Positions 18,705-28,386 of a stretch of DNA of 64,000 nucleotides are shown here, piece by piece (the stretch's first letter is position 1; every line of letters starts with the position of its first letter). Below the pieces are notes generated by a model. That model made no database searches. It was not told the origin of the DNA and saw nothing but the letters and a program-made list of their open reading frames with translations. A program made the position numbers and the translations under genes. Source of the stretch: Rhodococcus gordoniae. Lineage in GTDB: Bacteria; Actinomycetota; Actinomycetes; Mycobacteriales; Mycobacteriaceae. The stretch spans positions 1-64,000 of the forward strand of contig NZ_LPZN01000001.1 of the NCBI RefSeq assembly GCF_001646655.1, read 5' to 3'.

Positions 18705-20053
18705 TGCTTCTCCCGGTAGGTTGCGCCGACGGCCTCGGCGTACTTCTGTGCCTGGTCGAGAGCTTCCTCGACGGTCTGCCGTCCGGCGATGGCGGCGCTG
18801 ATCTGCTGGCTGACCCGGGTACCGAGGTCCTGGAACTCGGGGATGGCCACGAATTGGATGCCCGTGTACGGGACGGGGTCGACCGTGGGGTTCTGCTGGT
18901 CGGCTCCCTCGATGGATTCGAGGGTGATCGGACCGTAGGCCGCGGCGGCCTCGGCGTATTCGGGGATCTCGTAGGTCGAGAGCCTGCTGCCCGGAGGCAC
19001 GCGCTCCCAGCCGAGTTGCTCACCGACAGTGCGCAGGTACTGCTGGTCGGTCATCCACGAGATGAACTTCCAGGCATCCTCGGTGTGCTCGCTGCCGGCG
19101 GGGATACCGAGCGACCACGTGTACAGCCAGCCGGAGGGGTCCTTCTCCCGGACCGGTGCGGCCGCGTACCCGATCTTCCCGACGACATTGCTCGACGCGG
19201 GATCCTCGAGGGTCGAGACGGCCGAGGTGGAGTCGTACCACATGGCGACCCGCCCCTGCGCGAGTTGTGTTGCGCACTCGCTGAACCCGCTCGTCGCAGC
19301 ACCGGGCTGGCCGTGCTCGCGGACGAGATCGACGTAGAACTGCACCGCTTCACGTACCTCGGGGCTGTTCAGCTGTGCATTCCAATCCTCGTCGAACCAC
19401 CGTCCGCCGAAGGTGTTGATGACGGTGTCGAGCGGAGCGAGCAGCTCGCCCCAGCCGGGCTTGCCGCGCAGGCAGATCCCGTTGATGTCGGGGCTGTCGA
19501 GTCGTGCTGCGGCGTCGGCGACCTCGTTCCAGGTCGGCGGATCGGACAGCGTGATACCGGCCTGCTCGAACAGATCCTTGCGGTACATCAGGAACGACGA
19601 TTCGCCGTAGAAGGGGACCGAGTACAGGTCGCCTTCGTACGAGAGTGCTTCACGCAGCGACGGGATGATGTCGTCGGCGTCGTAGCCGTCGGTCCGCTCG
19701 ATGTACGGCGACAGGTTCGTGAGCCAGCCGTACTCCGCCCACTGGGGCGTCTCGTAGTTGCTGATCATCACGACGTCGAACTCGCCGCCGCCCATCGCCG
19801 TGGATGCGGTGATCTTGGCACGGGCCTGGTTCTCGGAGAGGGTGACGAACTTCAGGTCGATATCGGGATTCTCGGCCTCGAACTGCGACGCGAGTTGCTG
19901 TGCGTCCTGCATCTGGGAGTTCGACACCATCGCGATGGTGACGGTGCGGCCGGACGTACCGATCGATCCTGCACCGGCACAACCGGTCAGTGCAACGCTC
20001 AGGGCCACGGCCCCTGCCGAGGCCGCGCGGATGGTTCTTCTTGCTGTAGGCAC
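18701..20053 (-). CDS. Extracellular sugar/polyol-binding lipoprotein
   Basis: 450 residues, family 1 solute-binding protein. GTG start at 20053 behind GAGGTAG. Signal peptide with lipobox ALTGC near residue 25 anchors it to the outer face of the membrane. The mature part has typical family segments: FEAENPDIDLKFVTLSENQA, GWLTNLSPYIERTDGYDAD and FLMYRKDLFEQAGI. Trp-rich regions (GGRWFDEDWN) probably line the pocket. First importer gene, 11 bases after the regulator stop, so regulator and importer are probably one transcript. Confidence 0.92.
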   Translation of the reverse strand: MPTARRTIRAASAGAVALSVALTGCAGAGSIGTSGRTVTIAMVSNSQMQDAQQLASQFEAENPDIDLKFVTLSENQARAKITASTAMGGGEFDVVMISNYETPQWAEYGWLTNLSPYIERTDGYDADDIIPSLREALSYEGDLYSVPFYGESSFLMYRKDLFEQAGITLSDPPTWNEVADAAARLDSPDINGICLRGKPGWGELLAPLDTVINTFGGRWFDEDWNAQLNSPEVREAVQFYVDLVREHGQPGAATSGFSECATQLAQGRVAMWYDSTSAVSTLEDPASSNVVGKIGYAAAPVREKDPSGWLYTWSLGIPAGSEHTEDAWKFISWMTDQQYLRTVGEQLGWERVPPGSRLSTYEIPEYAEAAAAYGPITLESIEGADQQNPTVDPVPYTGIQFVAIPEFQDLGTRVSQQISAAIAGRQTVEEALDQAQKYAEAVGATYREKQ

Positions 20054-20064
20054 GATGGTCTACC

Positions 20065-21126
20065 TCATTTCGGTGGTGCCTCGCCCTTCGTGGTGCCGTT
20101 CTCGAGGGTGTGGTCGGGATGGTCGAGCAGGTACTGGGCGCAGGCGATGTCGCAGACGAGCATGGTGGCGAGACCGCCGCGGAGAGCACCGAGCACCGCA
20201 CGGTGCTTGGACTGCCCGCCGGTGACGAGAATTGTTGCGGGGCAGTCGCGGACGTCGTCGAGGGGCACCGACATCGTGCGGGTCTCCAGTTCGCCGTGCA
20301 CGGGGGTGCCGTCGGCACGGAAGAACCGGCCGCCGATCTCCCCGACCGCGCCGAGACCGTCGAGCTCGTGGAGCATCGTGGTGTCGAGGAAGCTGCCCTC
20401 GAACAGGGTGGTCGAGGTCGACACCGCGCCCACACCGAAGATCATCACCTCGGCGCGGCGGCCGACCTCGAGGGTGCGGGAGATCAGCGAGTCGGCGCGC
20501 ATCGAGGAGACCGTGGACGGATCGGCGTACAACGGGGTGGGAAGCCGGAGGGGTTGCGCCCGAAGCTGTTCGGCGCAGCGGCCGAGGACGAACTCGGTGC
20601 CGGTCTGGTAGGCGCTCGTGGAGATGGAGCCGTCGAGCTGCACGATCGTCGCGCAGGTGGCGACGCCCGCCGGGAGAGCCTGTGCCACGGCGACGGTCTC
20701 CGGCCCCCAGGTGAATCCGAGGGTGTCGGAGGGGCGGAGGCGCCGGGTGAGCAGGCCGGCGGCGGCGCGCCCCAGGCCGGCGAAACTCGCGGAATCCTCG
20801 ATGGGGCCGGCGTCGTCGACGCGGCGCCCCACGACGACGGCCTCGACGAGTCCGTAGCGCTCCTCGAGTGCCTGTTCGGTCTCGGCGTGCAGATCGTCGC
20901 GCCAGGTGGGTGGCACGGTGACCTCGATGCGCACGAGGCCCTGGGCGCGGGCGCGCGCCACGAGGCGGCCGGCGGTGGGGCGGGAGACGCCGAGACGCTG
21001 GGCCACTTCCGCCTGGGTGAGGCCGTCGAGGTAGTAGAGCGTCGCGGCCCGCACGGCGAGACGGAGATCCTCGGTGGATACCGGGATCTCCGCGTCCGGG
21101 TTGTGGGTGGGGCCGGGGGCGGTCAC
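20065..21126 (-). CDS. SorC/DeoR-type sugar-binding transcriptional regulator
   Basis: About 353 residues from the GTG at 21126, chosen because GAGGAGAG precedes it; the open frame extends to 21210 without a ribosome site. The helix-turn-helix LTQAEVAQRLGVSRPTAGRL sits near residues 35-55. The rest is the SorC sugar-phosphate-binding domain, with LGFTWGPETVAVAQALP and FFRADGTPV, followed by the C-terminal VTGGQSKHRAVLGALRGGL, the family's ligand loop. It likely represses or activates both the importer operon it heads and the divergent polyol-catabolic operon, released by a polyol or keto-sugar phosphate. Confidence 0.9.
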   Translation of the reverse strand: MTAPGPTHNPDAEIPVSTEDLRLAVRAATLYYLDGLTQAEVAQRLGVSRPTAGRLVARARAQGLVRIEVTVPPTWRDDLHAETEQALEERYGLVEAVVVGRRVDDAGPIEDSASFAGLGRAAAGLLTRRLRPSDTLGFTWGPETVAVAQALPAGVATCATIVQLDGSISTSAYQTGTEFVLGRCAEQLRAQPLRLPTPLYADPSTVSSMRADSLISRTLEVGRRAEVMIFGVGAVSTSTTLFEGSFLDTTMLHELDGLGAVGEIGGRFFRADGTPVHGELETRTMSVPLDDVRDCPATILVTGGQSKHRAVLGALRGGLATMLVCDIACAQYLLDHPDHTLENGTTKGEAPPK

Positions 21127-21183
21127 GAGCTCTCCTCGGTGCGAGCGGGTCTCTGCTGCGGACGGGCTTCGGGTCTCGATCCG

Positions 21184-21217
21184 TGAGCATCTGCTCAAGG
21201 GTGCGTGCATCTGCTCA
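21184..21217. promoter_or_regulatory. Tandem operator between the polyol import and catabolic operons
   Basis: TGAGCATCTGCTCA (21184-21197) is a 6-bp inverted repeat around TC. Exactly 20 bases downstream, 21204-21217 repeats 12 of its 14 bases, including ATCTGCTCA. Two copies two helical turns apart fit a tetrameric SorC-family regulator binding one DNA face. Confidence 0.7.
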
Positions 21218-21223
21218 GTACGT

Positions 21224-21229
21224 TAGCAT
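21224..21229 (+). promoter_or_regulatory. Candidate -10 box for a leaderless polyol operon
   Basis: TAGCAT lies 6 bases before the GTG at 21236, which has no ribosome site. Transcription would then start at or next to the start codon. The second operator copy overlaps the spacer just upstream, consistent with control of this promoter. Confidence 0.45.
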
Positions 21230-21235
21230 CGCAGT

Positions 21236-22309
21236 GTGACCCACACAACAGTTCGTCCGGCGCTCCCGGACACGATGCGTGCCGCGGTCCTTCTCGAGCC
21301 GGGCCGCATCGAGATGGAGGAGCGCCCGCTACCTGCGCCGGAGCCCGGCGACGTCCTCGTCCGGGTGACCACCGTGGGGGTGTGCGGATCGGACGCGCAC
21401 TACTACCGCGAAGGGCGGATCGGGGAGTTCGTCGTGACCGCCCCGATCGTGCTCGGTCACGAGGCCGCCGGAGTCGTGGTCGCGGTGGGGGACGGTGTTC
21501 CGGTGGGCCGGATCGGCGAGCGGGTCTCGATCGAGCCGCAGCGTCCCGACCCGCTCACCGAGGAGACGCGACGCGGCGACTACAACCTGTGCCCGCACAT
21601 GCGCTTCTACGCCACCCCGCCCGTGGACGGCGCGCTGTGCGAGTACGTCACCATCGGGGCCGCCTTCGCGCATCCGGTTCCCGACACCGTGTCGGACGAC
21701 GCAGCCGCCCTGTGCGAACCGCTGTCGGTCGGTATCGCCGCGGTCCGCAAGGCCCGCGTCACCGCCGGCTCCCGCGTCCTCGTCACCGGCGCCGGACCCG
21801 TCGGCATCGTCATCGCCCAGGTCGCCCGCGCCTTCGGTGCGGTCGAGGTCGTCGTCACCGACCTCGACGAACGACGACGCGAGACCGCACTGTCGTTCGG
21901 GGCGAGCGCTGCGCTCGACCCCCGCGTCGACGACCCGTCGGCCCTGCGGGTGGACGCCTACATCGACGCGTCCGGCGCCCCCGCCGCCGTCGATTCGGGT
22001 ATCCGCGCGGTCCGTCCCGGCGGCACCGTCGTCCTCGTCGGATCCGGCGCCGAGACGATGACCCTGCCGGTGCAGCTCGTCCAGAACCGCGAACTGATCC
22101 TGACCGGCGTGTTCCGCTACGCGAACACGTGGCCGACCGCGCTCGCACTCGTCGGGTCGGGCCGGGTCGATCTCGACTCGATGGTCACCGCCCGGTTTCC
22201 CCTCGACAAGACCGCCGACGCGCTCGAATCCGATCGGACACCCGGAAACATCAAGGCCGTCGTGGACGTGACCGATCCGGCAGGAAAGGACCGAAGACCA
22301 TGCGTGTGA
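21236..22309 (+). CDS. Zinc-dependent polyol dehydrogenase (sorbitol/xylitol type)
   Basis: 357 residues, medium-chain dehydrogenase. Catalytic zinc ligands are seen in GVCGSD (Cys) and GHEAAG (His-Glu). CPHMRFYATPPVDGAL is characteristic of sorbitol/xylitol dehydrogenases. The NAD-binding GAGPVGIVIAQVARAFG lies near 180-196, followed by VTDLDE, whose Asp favours NAD over NADP. It would oxidise a sugar alcohol to the ketose. GTG start at 21236 (leaderless) or ATG at 21275. Overlaps the next gene by 10 bases. Confidence 0.88.
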   Translation: MTHTTVRPALPDTMRAAVLLEPGRIEMEERPLPAPEPGDVLVRVTTVGVCGSDAHYYREGRIGEFVVTAPIVLGHEAAGVVVAVGDGVPVGRIGERVSIEPQRPDPLTEETRRGDYNLCPHMRFYATPPVDGALCEYVTIGAAFAHPVPDTVSDDAAALCEPLSVGIAAVRKARVTAGSRVLVTGAGPVGIVIAQVARAFGAVEVVVTDLDERRRETALSFGASAALDPRVDDPSALRVDAYIDASGAPAAVDSGIRAVRPGGTVVLVGSGAETMTLPVQLVQNRELILTGVFRYANTWPTALALVGSGRVDLDSMVTARFPLDKTADALESDRTPGNIKAVVDVTDPAGKDRRPCV

Positions 22310-23772
22310 GTGAGCAGACGCTCCCCGAGCTGGGCGTGCCCGTCCCGAGCTACCGGCGCGATGACGTCTCCGTCGGCATCGTGCACTTCGGTGTGGGCGG
22401 ATTCCACCGCGCGCACCAGGCGATGTACGTCGACCGGCTCCTCGAACAGGGGAAGGCGAAGGAATGGGGTATCTGCGGCGTCGGGGTGCTCCCCGGTGAT
22501 CGCCGCATGCAGGAGGCGCTCGCCGCGCAGGACCACCTGTACACGCTGGTGCTCACCCATCCCGACGGCACGTGGGAGCCGCGGGTGATCGGCTCGATCG
22601 TCGACTATCGCTACGCCCCCGACGATCCCGAAGCCGTCGTCGAGCTCCTCGCGGCCCCGAGCACCCGGATCATCTCGCTGACCGTCACCGAGGGCGGTTA
22701 CAACATCCGTCACGACACCGGCGAGTTCGACGTCGACGATCCGGCCGTGCAACACGATCTGCGGTCCGGTGAACCCCCGACCACCGTCTTCGGTCTCGTC
22801 ACCGAAGCTCTCGCCCGGCGCCGGGAGCGGGGGCTGCGCGCCCCGACGGTGATGTCGTGCGACAACATCGAGGGCAACGGAGCCGTCGCGCGCCGCGTCT
22901 TCACCGAATACGCGCGCCTTCTCGATCCGGACCTCGCGGAGTGGATCTCCGAGCACGTCCGCTTCCCCAACTCCATGGTCGACCGGATCACCCCGGTGAC
23001 CACCGACGAGGTGGTCTCGGCGCTGTCCGAACGCTTCGACGTGCAGGACCGCTGGCCGGTCGCCGCCGAATCCTTCACCTCGTGGGTCCTCGAGGAGGCC
23101 TTCGCCGACGGGCGACCGCCTCTCGAGGATGTGGGGGTGCAGATCGTCGATGACGTCGCTCCCTACGAGCTGATGAAGTTGCGTCTGCTCAACGCGGGTC
23201 ACCAGGGACTCTGCTATTTCGCGTATCTCATGGGATACCGGCTCGTCCACGAGGCTGCACAGGATCCGCTCCTCGCCGGGTTCGTGCGCGCCTACATGGA
23301 CACCGAGGCGACGCCCACCCTCGAACCGGTGCCGGGTATCGATCTCGACGAGTACAAGACCACCCTCATCGAGAGGTTCGCGAACCCCGAGATCCGGGAC
23401 ACCATCGCACGGTTGTGCGCCGAATCGTCCGACCGCATCCCGAAGTGGCTGGTGCCGGTGATCCGGGAGAATCTCGCCACCGGTGGTCACGTGCAGTTGT
23501 CCGCGGCGATCGTCGCCTCATGGGCGCGCTACGCCGAAGGCGTCGACGAGCAGGGGGAACCGATCGAGGTGGTCGACCGACTCGCCGATACGCTCGTCCC
23601 GATCGCGCGACGACAACTCACGCATCCCACCGCTTTCATCGAGAACACCGAGGTTTTCGGTGATCTCGCGCAGAACCATCGCTTCGTCGATGCGTACACC
23701 TGGGCGCTCGACGCCCTGCACAACGACGGCGCCCGCGCCACCCTGAAGGAACTTCCGGGAGAGCCGGAATGA
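22300..23772 (+). CDS. Mannitol 2-dehydrogenase family protein (mannitol or D-arabinitol)
   Basis: 490 residues from ATG 22300, after AGGAAAGGA. Long-chain polyol dehydrogenase: the N-terminal Rossmann segment is VHFGVGGFHRAHQAMYVDRL, and the catalytic Lys-x4-Asn-x3-His motif is KLRLLNAGH near 295. Both domains complete. Family members convert D-mannitol to fructose or D-arabinitol to D-xylulose. The downstream PfkB kinase would accept fructose and the xylulokinase D-xylulose, so this operon can cover both. Cytoplasmic, NAD-dependent by family. Confidence 0.9.
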   Translation: MRVSEQTLPELGVPVPSYRRDDVSVGIVHFGVGGFHRAHQAMYVDRLLEQGKAKEWGICGVGVLPGDRRMQEALAAQDHLYTLVLTHPDGTWEPRVIGSIVDYRYAPDDPEAVVELLAAPSTRIISLTVTEGGYNIRHDTGEFDVDDPAVQHDLRSGEPPTTVFGLVTEALARRRERGLRAPTVMSCDNIEGNGAVARRVFTEYARLLDPDLAEWISEHVRFPNSMVDRITPVTTDEVVSALSERFDVQDRWPVAAESFTSWVLEEAFADGRPPLEDVGVQIVDDVAPYELMKLRLLNAGHQGLCYFAYLMGYRLVHEAAQDPLLAGFVRAYMDTEATPTLEPVPGIDLDEYKTTLIERFANPEIRDTIARLCAESSDRIPKWLVPVIRENLATGGHVQLSAAIVASWARYAEGVDEQGEPIEVVDRLADTLVPIARRQLTHPTAFIENTEVFGDLAQNHRFVDAYTWALDALHNDGARATLKELPGEPE

Positions 23773-24701
23773 ACGGCCACGCCCTCGTCGTCGGTGAAGC
23801 CCTCGTCGACATCGTCCACCGCGGCGGTGCCGAACCCGTCGAGCATGTCGGCGGGAGCCCGCTCAACGTCGCACTGGGTCTCGGGCGACTCGGCCGGCCC
23901 GTGCGGTTCACGACACGCGTCGGCACCGACGCCCGCGGGCGGCGGATCGTCGACCACCTCGCGGCCTCCGGTGTGTCGCTGACACCGGGGAGCGCGGCAG
24001 CCGAGCGCACGGCGACCGCGCAGGCGGAGATCGACGAGAAGGGTTCCGCGAAGTACGAATTCGACATCGTCTGGGATCCCGTCGAGCCACCTCCGTCGGT
24101 GGACGCCGTGCTCGTGCACACCGGATCCATCGCGACGGTGCTCGAACCGGGCTGTGACCTCGTCGCCGAACTCGTTGCGCAGCAGTCGACGGCGTCCACG
24201 GTGAGCTTCGATCCGAACGTCCGCCCGGCGCTGATCGACGACCCGGCGCGCGGACGGGCACGTATCGAACGCCTCGTCTCGCTCGCCGATGTCGTCAAGG
24301 CCAGCGACGAGGATCTGCGGTGGTTCGCGCCCGATCGTGACCCTGTCGACACCGCACGGGAGTGGCTCTCGCGAGGACCGGCGATCGTCGCGGTGACCCG
24401 CGGCGAGCACGGTGCGGTGGCGCTGTGCGCGGCCGGAACCGTCGAGGTACCCGCCGTGCGGGTCGAGGTGGTCGACACGGTCGGGGCCGGTGACGCCTTC
24501 ACCACCGGTCTGCTCGACGGATTGTGGACCTGCGGCCTCCTCGGCGCCGACCGGCGGGAACGCTTGCGCGGCATCGGCCTCGGTGAACTGCGCGACGTGC
24601 TCGACACCGCGGCGTGGACGTCCGGCCTGACCGTTGCGCGCGCCGGCGCCGACCTGCCCACGCTGGCCGATCGCACCGCGGCCCGGGAGGCAGCGCGATG
24701 A
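23769..24701 (+). CDS. PfkB-family carbohydrate kinase (probable fructokinase)
   Basis: 310 residues. PfkB signature 1 is [15 protein letters not shown] near 35-49 and signature 2 is [18 protein letters not shown] near 237-254, with the catalytic Asp in GAGDAF. Starts at ATG 23769 overlapping the previous stop and ends overlapping the xylulokinase ATG, so all four genes are coupled. Fructose is the likely substrate because mannitol or sorbitol oxidation gives fructose; ribose or another ketose is possible. Confidence 0.88.
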   Translation: MNGHALVVGEALVDIVHRGGAEPVEHVGGSPLNVALGLGRLGRPVRFTTRVGTDARGRRIVDHLAASGVSLTPGSAAAERTATAQAEIDEKGSAKYEFDIVWDPVEPPPSVDAVLVHTGSIATVLEPGCDLVAELVAQQSTASTVSFDPNVRPALIDDPARGRARIERLVSLADVVKASDEDLRWFAPDRDPVDTAREWLSRGPAIVAVTRGEHGAVALCAAGTVEVPAVRVEVVDTVGAGDAFTTGLLDGLWTCGLLGADRRERLRGIGLGELRDVLDTAAWTSGLTVARAGADLPTLADRTAAREAAR

Positions 24702-26125
24702 CGCTCGTCGCCGGGATCGACTCGTCCACCCAGTCGTGCAAGGTCGTCGTGTGCGAGGCCGACACCGGAGCCGTCGTGCGCGAGGGTCGCGCTCCGCATC
24801 CGCCCGGTACCGCGGTCGACCCGCTGGAGTGGCGCGCCGCTTTCGAACGGGCGTGTTCCGAAGCGGGAGGACTCGACGACGTCGCGGCGATCTCGGTGGG
24901 AGCGCAGCAGCACGGCATGGTGTGCCTCGACGCCGGCGGCGACGTGGTCCGCGACGCGCTGCTGTGGAACGACACGCGATCCGCCACGGCAGCAGTCGAT
25001 CTCGTCGTCGAAGCCGGCGGCGCGGCCGTGTGGGCCGACGCCGTCGGAGTGGTGCCGCTCGCAGCCGTCACCGTGGCGAAGGCCCGCTGGCTCGCCGACC
25101 ACGAACCCGGCAACGCCGATCGCACTGCGGCACTGTGCCTGCCGCACGACTGGCTGACGTGGACGATGCGCACCGACCGCGATCTCGACCGGCTGATCAC
25201 CGACCGCAGCGACGCGAGCGGCACCGGTTATTTCGACGCCTCCACGAACACCTACCGCCACGAGCTGCTCGAACTGGCCCTGCGTCGACCGAGCCCCCTC
25301 CTTCCGCGGGTCGCCGGGCCGGCCGAGCGCGTCGGTGAGACGAGTTCCGGCGCCCTCCTCGGGCCGGGTGCCGGCGACAATGCCGCGGGCGCGCTCGCCC
25401 TCGGTGTCCGTGAGGGCGACGTGGTCGTCTCGATCGGCACGTCGGGAGTGGTGTGCGCGGTGTCCTCCACTCCGGCCCGCGACGCGGACGGGTACGTCGC
25501 CGGTTTCGCCGACGCGACCGGCAGGCACCTGCCGCTGGTGTGCACGCTCAACGGTGCTCGCGTGCTGGACGCCACGGCGACGATGCTCGGCGTCGACCAT
25601 GCCGAGCTCACTCGCCTCGCGCTCTCGGCGCCGCCCGGGAGTGAGGGGCTGGTGCTGATCCCGTATCTCGAAGGGGAGCGCACCCCGAACCGTCCCGGAG
25701 CGACGGGTGCCCTGCACGGACTCCGGCTCGGCACGGCGACCCCGGCGCATCTCGCCCGGGCGGCCTTCGAAGGTCTGTTGTGTTCGCTCGCCGACGGCAT
25801 CGACCACATCCGGGTGCAGGGCACCGAGGTCCGCCGGGTGCTGCTCGTCGGGGGAGGCGCGCGCTCGCGGGCGGTGTGCGAGCTGGCGCCGGCCGTGCTC
25901 GGCGTGCCCGTCGACGTGCCCGAACCGGGGGAGTACGTGGCGCGGGGCGCCGCCAGGCAGGCAGCGTGGGTGCTGCGCGGAGGCGACGAGCCCCCGGCGT
26001 GGGAATCCGGCGCGACACGCCGCTACGAGGCCGACCCGACCCCGCACGTGCGGGAGCGCTACGCGGAGGTGCGGGACCTGACGGACGGTTCGGACATCGC
26101 CCTGGAATCACGCTCGGTGGGATGA
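24698..26125 (+). CDS. xylB: Xylulokinase (FGGY family)
   Basis: 475 residues. N-terminal phosphate-binding [11 protein letters not shown] near 6-16. The substrate-site segment [13 protein letters not shown] lies near 67-79 and LLWNDTR follows. The C-terminal ATPase half has [21 protein letters not shown] and LVGGGARS, all usual for XylB. Makes D-xylulose 5-phosphate for the pentose phosphate route. ATG at 24698 overlaps the PfkB stop (ATGA). Last gene of the operon, 22 bases short of a convergent LysR gene. Confidence 0.92.
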   Translation: MTLVAGIDSSTQSCKVVVCEADTGAVVREGRAPHPPGTAVDPLEWRAAFERACSEAGGLDDVAAISVGAQQHGMVCLDAGGDVVRDALLWNDTRSATAAVDLVVEAGGAAVWADAVGVVPLAAVTVAKARWLADHEPGNADRTAALCLPHDWLTWTMRTDRDLDRLITDRSDASGTGYFDASTNTYRHELLELALRRPSPLLPRVAGPAERVGETSSGALLGPGAGDNAAGALALGVREGDVVVSIGTSGVVCAVSSTPARDADGYVAGFADATGRHLPLVCTLNGARVLDATATMLGVDHAELTRLALSAPPGSEGLVLIPYLEGERTPNRPGATGALHGLRLGTATPAHLARAAFEGLLCSLADGIDHIRVQGTEVRRVLLVGGGARSRAVCELAPAVLGVPVDVPEPGEYVARGAARQAAWVLRGGDEPPAWESGATRRYEADPTPHVRERYAEVRDLTDGSDIALESRSVG

Positions 26126-26147
26126 GAACACTCGCTCGGCACCGGGG

Positions 26148-27026
26148 TCATGCGATCGGATCGGTGAGCAGGTCGAGGAAGAGTCTCGCGGCCCTACTGG
26201 GGGACGCGTTGGTGCGTCCGACGAGTGCGAGAGTGCGGCACCGGTTTCCGGTGTTCATGCGAATCCGCCGAAGCCCGCTGCGCTGCGCGATCGGTTCGGG
26301 CACGACCGCCACTCCGAGGCCGTAGCGGACCAGTTCGAGGAGCCGGTCCATGTCGCCGACCCGGAACGTGATGTGCCGGTGCACTCCCGCAGCCGCGAAC
26401 AACGACTCGATCGTGGTCTGCAGACCGGTGCCCGCCTGGAAATCGACGAACGAACAGGACTGCAGGTCGTGCATCTCGATGTCCGTCACCGCAGCGAGCG
26501 GATGATCCGGGGCCGCGACGACGGTCAGTTCCTCACGGTAGGTCCGGAGGGCGGTCAGCCCCGACCGGAGCGGGCGTGCATCGAGTGCGACGAATGCCAG
26601 GTCCAGCTCCGCTGTGGTCACGGCATCGAAGAGTTCGTCCGTGGTCGCTTCTCTCAGCGTCACTCCGATTCCCGGAAACCTGCCGTGCAGGCGCGCCAGC
26701 AGTGCGGGGAGGTCCACTGCGGTGAACGTCTGCACCGTCCCCAGCGTCAGTGTGCCCAGTTCTCCGGTCCGCAACCGGCCGACGGCGGCCACCGCGTCCT
26801 GTGCTTCCCCGAGCATTCTCTGCGCATAGGGATAGAGCACCTTGCCGGCATCGGTCGGGACCACCGAGCGGGTGGTGCGTTCGAACAACGGTGTTCCCAG
26901 CTCGTTCTCCAGCGCGCGGACGGAGGCGCTGAGGGCCGACTGGGACAGGTGCACGGATTCGGCGGCGCGGGTGAAGTGACCGTGCTCGACGACCGCCAGG
27001 AAATGGCGGAGCTGACGAAACTCCAT
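26148..27026 (-). CDS. LysR-family transcriptional regulator
   Basis: 292 residues. The N-terminal winged helix (FRQLRHFLAVVEHGHFTRAA, then QSALSASVRALENELG) is textbook LysR. The effector domain (from about 90) contains VDLPALLARLHGRFPGIGV and the hinge-strand pattern. ATG at 27026. Divergent from an MFS exporter/importer gene across 76 bases holding a candidate LysR box, so it most likely controls that transporter. Effector unknown. Confidence 0.92.
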   Translation of the reverse strand: MEFRQLRHFLAVVEHGHFTRAAESVHLSQSALSASVRALENELGTPLFERTTRSVVPTDAGKVLYPYAQRMLGEAQDAVAAVGRLRTGELGTLTLGTVQTFTAVDLPALLARLHGRFPGIGVTLREATTDELFDAVTTAELDLAFVALDARPLRSGLTALRTYREELTVVAAPDHPLAAVTDIEMHDLQSCSFVDFQAGTGLQTTIESLFAAAGVHRHITFRVGDMDRLLELVRYGLGVAVVPEPIAQRSGLRRIRMNTGNRCRTLALVGRTNASPSRAARLFLDLLTDPIA

Positions 27027-27028
27027 TG

Positions 27029-27052
27029 ATCGATTCTACTTCTGCGATCGAT
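27029..27052. promoter_or_regulatory. Candidate LysR box between the regulator and MFS gene
   Basis: ATCGAT (27029-27034), 12 bases, ATCGAT (27047-27052). This is the inverted-repeat geometry of LysR sites, placed immediately upstream of the regulator start. Confidence 0.45.
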
Positions 27053-27102
27053 CGATTTATCCCGTTGGACAGATCGATGGACGGCGTTCGACGATCGGAT
27101 CC

Positions 27103-28326
27103 ATGTCACGCACCGATATCTCGACGCCTCGTATGGATCGCCGACTCGTCGCGGTGATGGCCCTTGCCTCGGGGTTGGTGGTGGCCAACAGCTATTACGC
27201 GCAACCGCTGGTCGGCGCCATCGCCGAGACCTTCGACGCCTCCACTGCCGAGGTCGGGCTCGTGGTCACGGCCGGACAGATCGGGTACGCGCTCGGCCTG
27301 GCGTTCCTCGTTCCCGTCGGGGACATGGTCGAACGACGGACACTCCTGCGCTGGATGCTCCTCGTCACCGCTGCCGGTTTGCTGGTCATGGCGTGGTCGC
27401 CGGACTGGCGGATCCTGGCGGCGTGCGCCGTCCTGGTCGGTACGGGATCGGTCGTGGGCCAGGTGCTGGTGCCTTTCGCGGCGAGTCTCGCCCGCGACGA
27501 CGAGCGTGGACGTGTCATCGGCAACGTCATGACCGGTCTGTTGCTGGGCATCCTGCTGTCCCGCGTGGTGGCAGGACTGATCGCCGAGGTGGCAGGCTGG
27601 CGGGCGGTGTTCGTATGCGCAGCGGTGCTGATGCTGCTCACCGTGCTGTTGATCCGCACCCTGCCGGAGTCGGCCCCCACCACCGATGCCGGGTACCGTG
27701 CGGTGCTGGCCTCGGTACTCCGACTGATGTCCGCCGAAGCCGTTCTGCGGCAACGGATCGCGTACGGCGCACTGACGTACGCGTCGTTCGGGGTGTTCTG
27801 GACGAGCGTGGGATTCCTCCTCGCCGGACCGGGATACGGGTGGTCCGATGCGCGCATCGGGATGTTCACCCTCTTCGGGGTCGCGGGTGCGTTGGCCGCG
27901 CGTGTGGCGGGTGCTCTCGCCGACCGGGGATATGCGCGTCGCCAGACCGGATTCTTCGTCGCCGTCACCGCGGCGAGTTTCGTGCTGCTCGCCGTCGGGG
28001 AGCGTCACGTCGTCGCGCTGGCGATCGGGGTCGCACTGCTCGATCTGGGGATCCAGGGAACACACATCAGCAACCAGAGTCTGATCTACCCGCTTCGGTC
28101 CGACGCTCGAAGCCGCCTCAACACCGCCTACATGACCTGCTACTTCCTCGCAGGATCGCTCGGGAGTGTGCTGTCCACCCTCGCGTACTTCGGTGGAGGC
28201 TGGAAAGCGGTGTGCGTGCTGGGGGCGGTCTTCCCCACCTGTGGTCTCGGGCTCTGGATTCGCGAGATGCAGGGCGTGAGGCGTGCGCGGACGTGCGTTC
28301 CCGTCGAGCAGGCCGGGAACGCCTGA
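27103..28326 (+). CDS. MFS transporter (multidrug/sugar efflux type)
   Basis: 407 residues, twelve spans predicted. NSYYAQPLVGAIAETF near residues 25-40 is typical of the MFS group related to YnfM/AraJ-like efflux proteins. Motif-A-like VPVGDMVERRTLLRW links spans 2 and 3. Intact. Controlled presumably by the divergent LysR regulator. Substrate not inferable. Confidence 0.88.
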   Translation: MSRTDISTPRMDRRLVAVMALASGLVVANSYYAQPLVGAIAETFDASTAEVGLVVTAGQIGYALGLAFLVPVGDMVERRTLLRWMLLVTAAGLLVMAWSPDWRILAACAVLVGTGSVVGQVLVPFAASLARDDERGRVIGNVMTGLLLGILLSRVVAGLIAEVAGWRAVFVCAAVLMLLTVLLIRTLPESAPTTDAGYRAVLASVLRLMSAEAVLRQRIAYGALTYASFGVFWTSVGFLLAGPGYGWSDARIGMFTLFGVAGALAARVAGALADRGYARRQTGFFVAVTAASFVLLAVGERHVVALAIGVALLDLGIQGTHISNQSLIYPLRSDARSRLNTAYMTCYFLAGSLGSVLSTLAYFGGGWKAVCVLGAVFPTCGLGLWIREMQGVRRARTCVPVEQAGNA

Positions 28327-28386
28327 CACCGTAGTGATCCCCCCGAGATTCCGGGCGTGCGGCCGGCGGGTCTAGTGTTCGGCGAT

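Noticed and set aside
23636-26047. An 803-codon minus-strand frame opposite the PfkB kinase and xylulokinase
   Set aside because: Composition is that of a GC-rich shadow, and both sense genes carry full active-site motifs.
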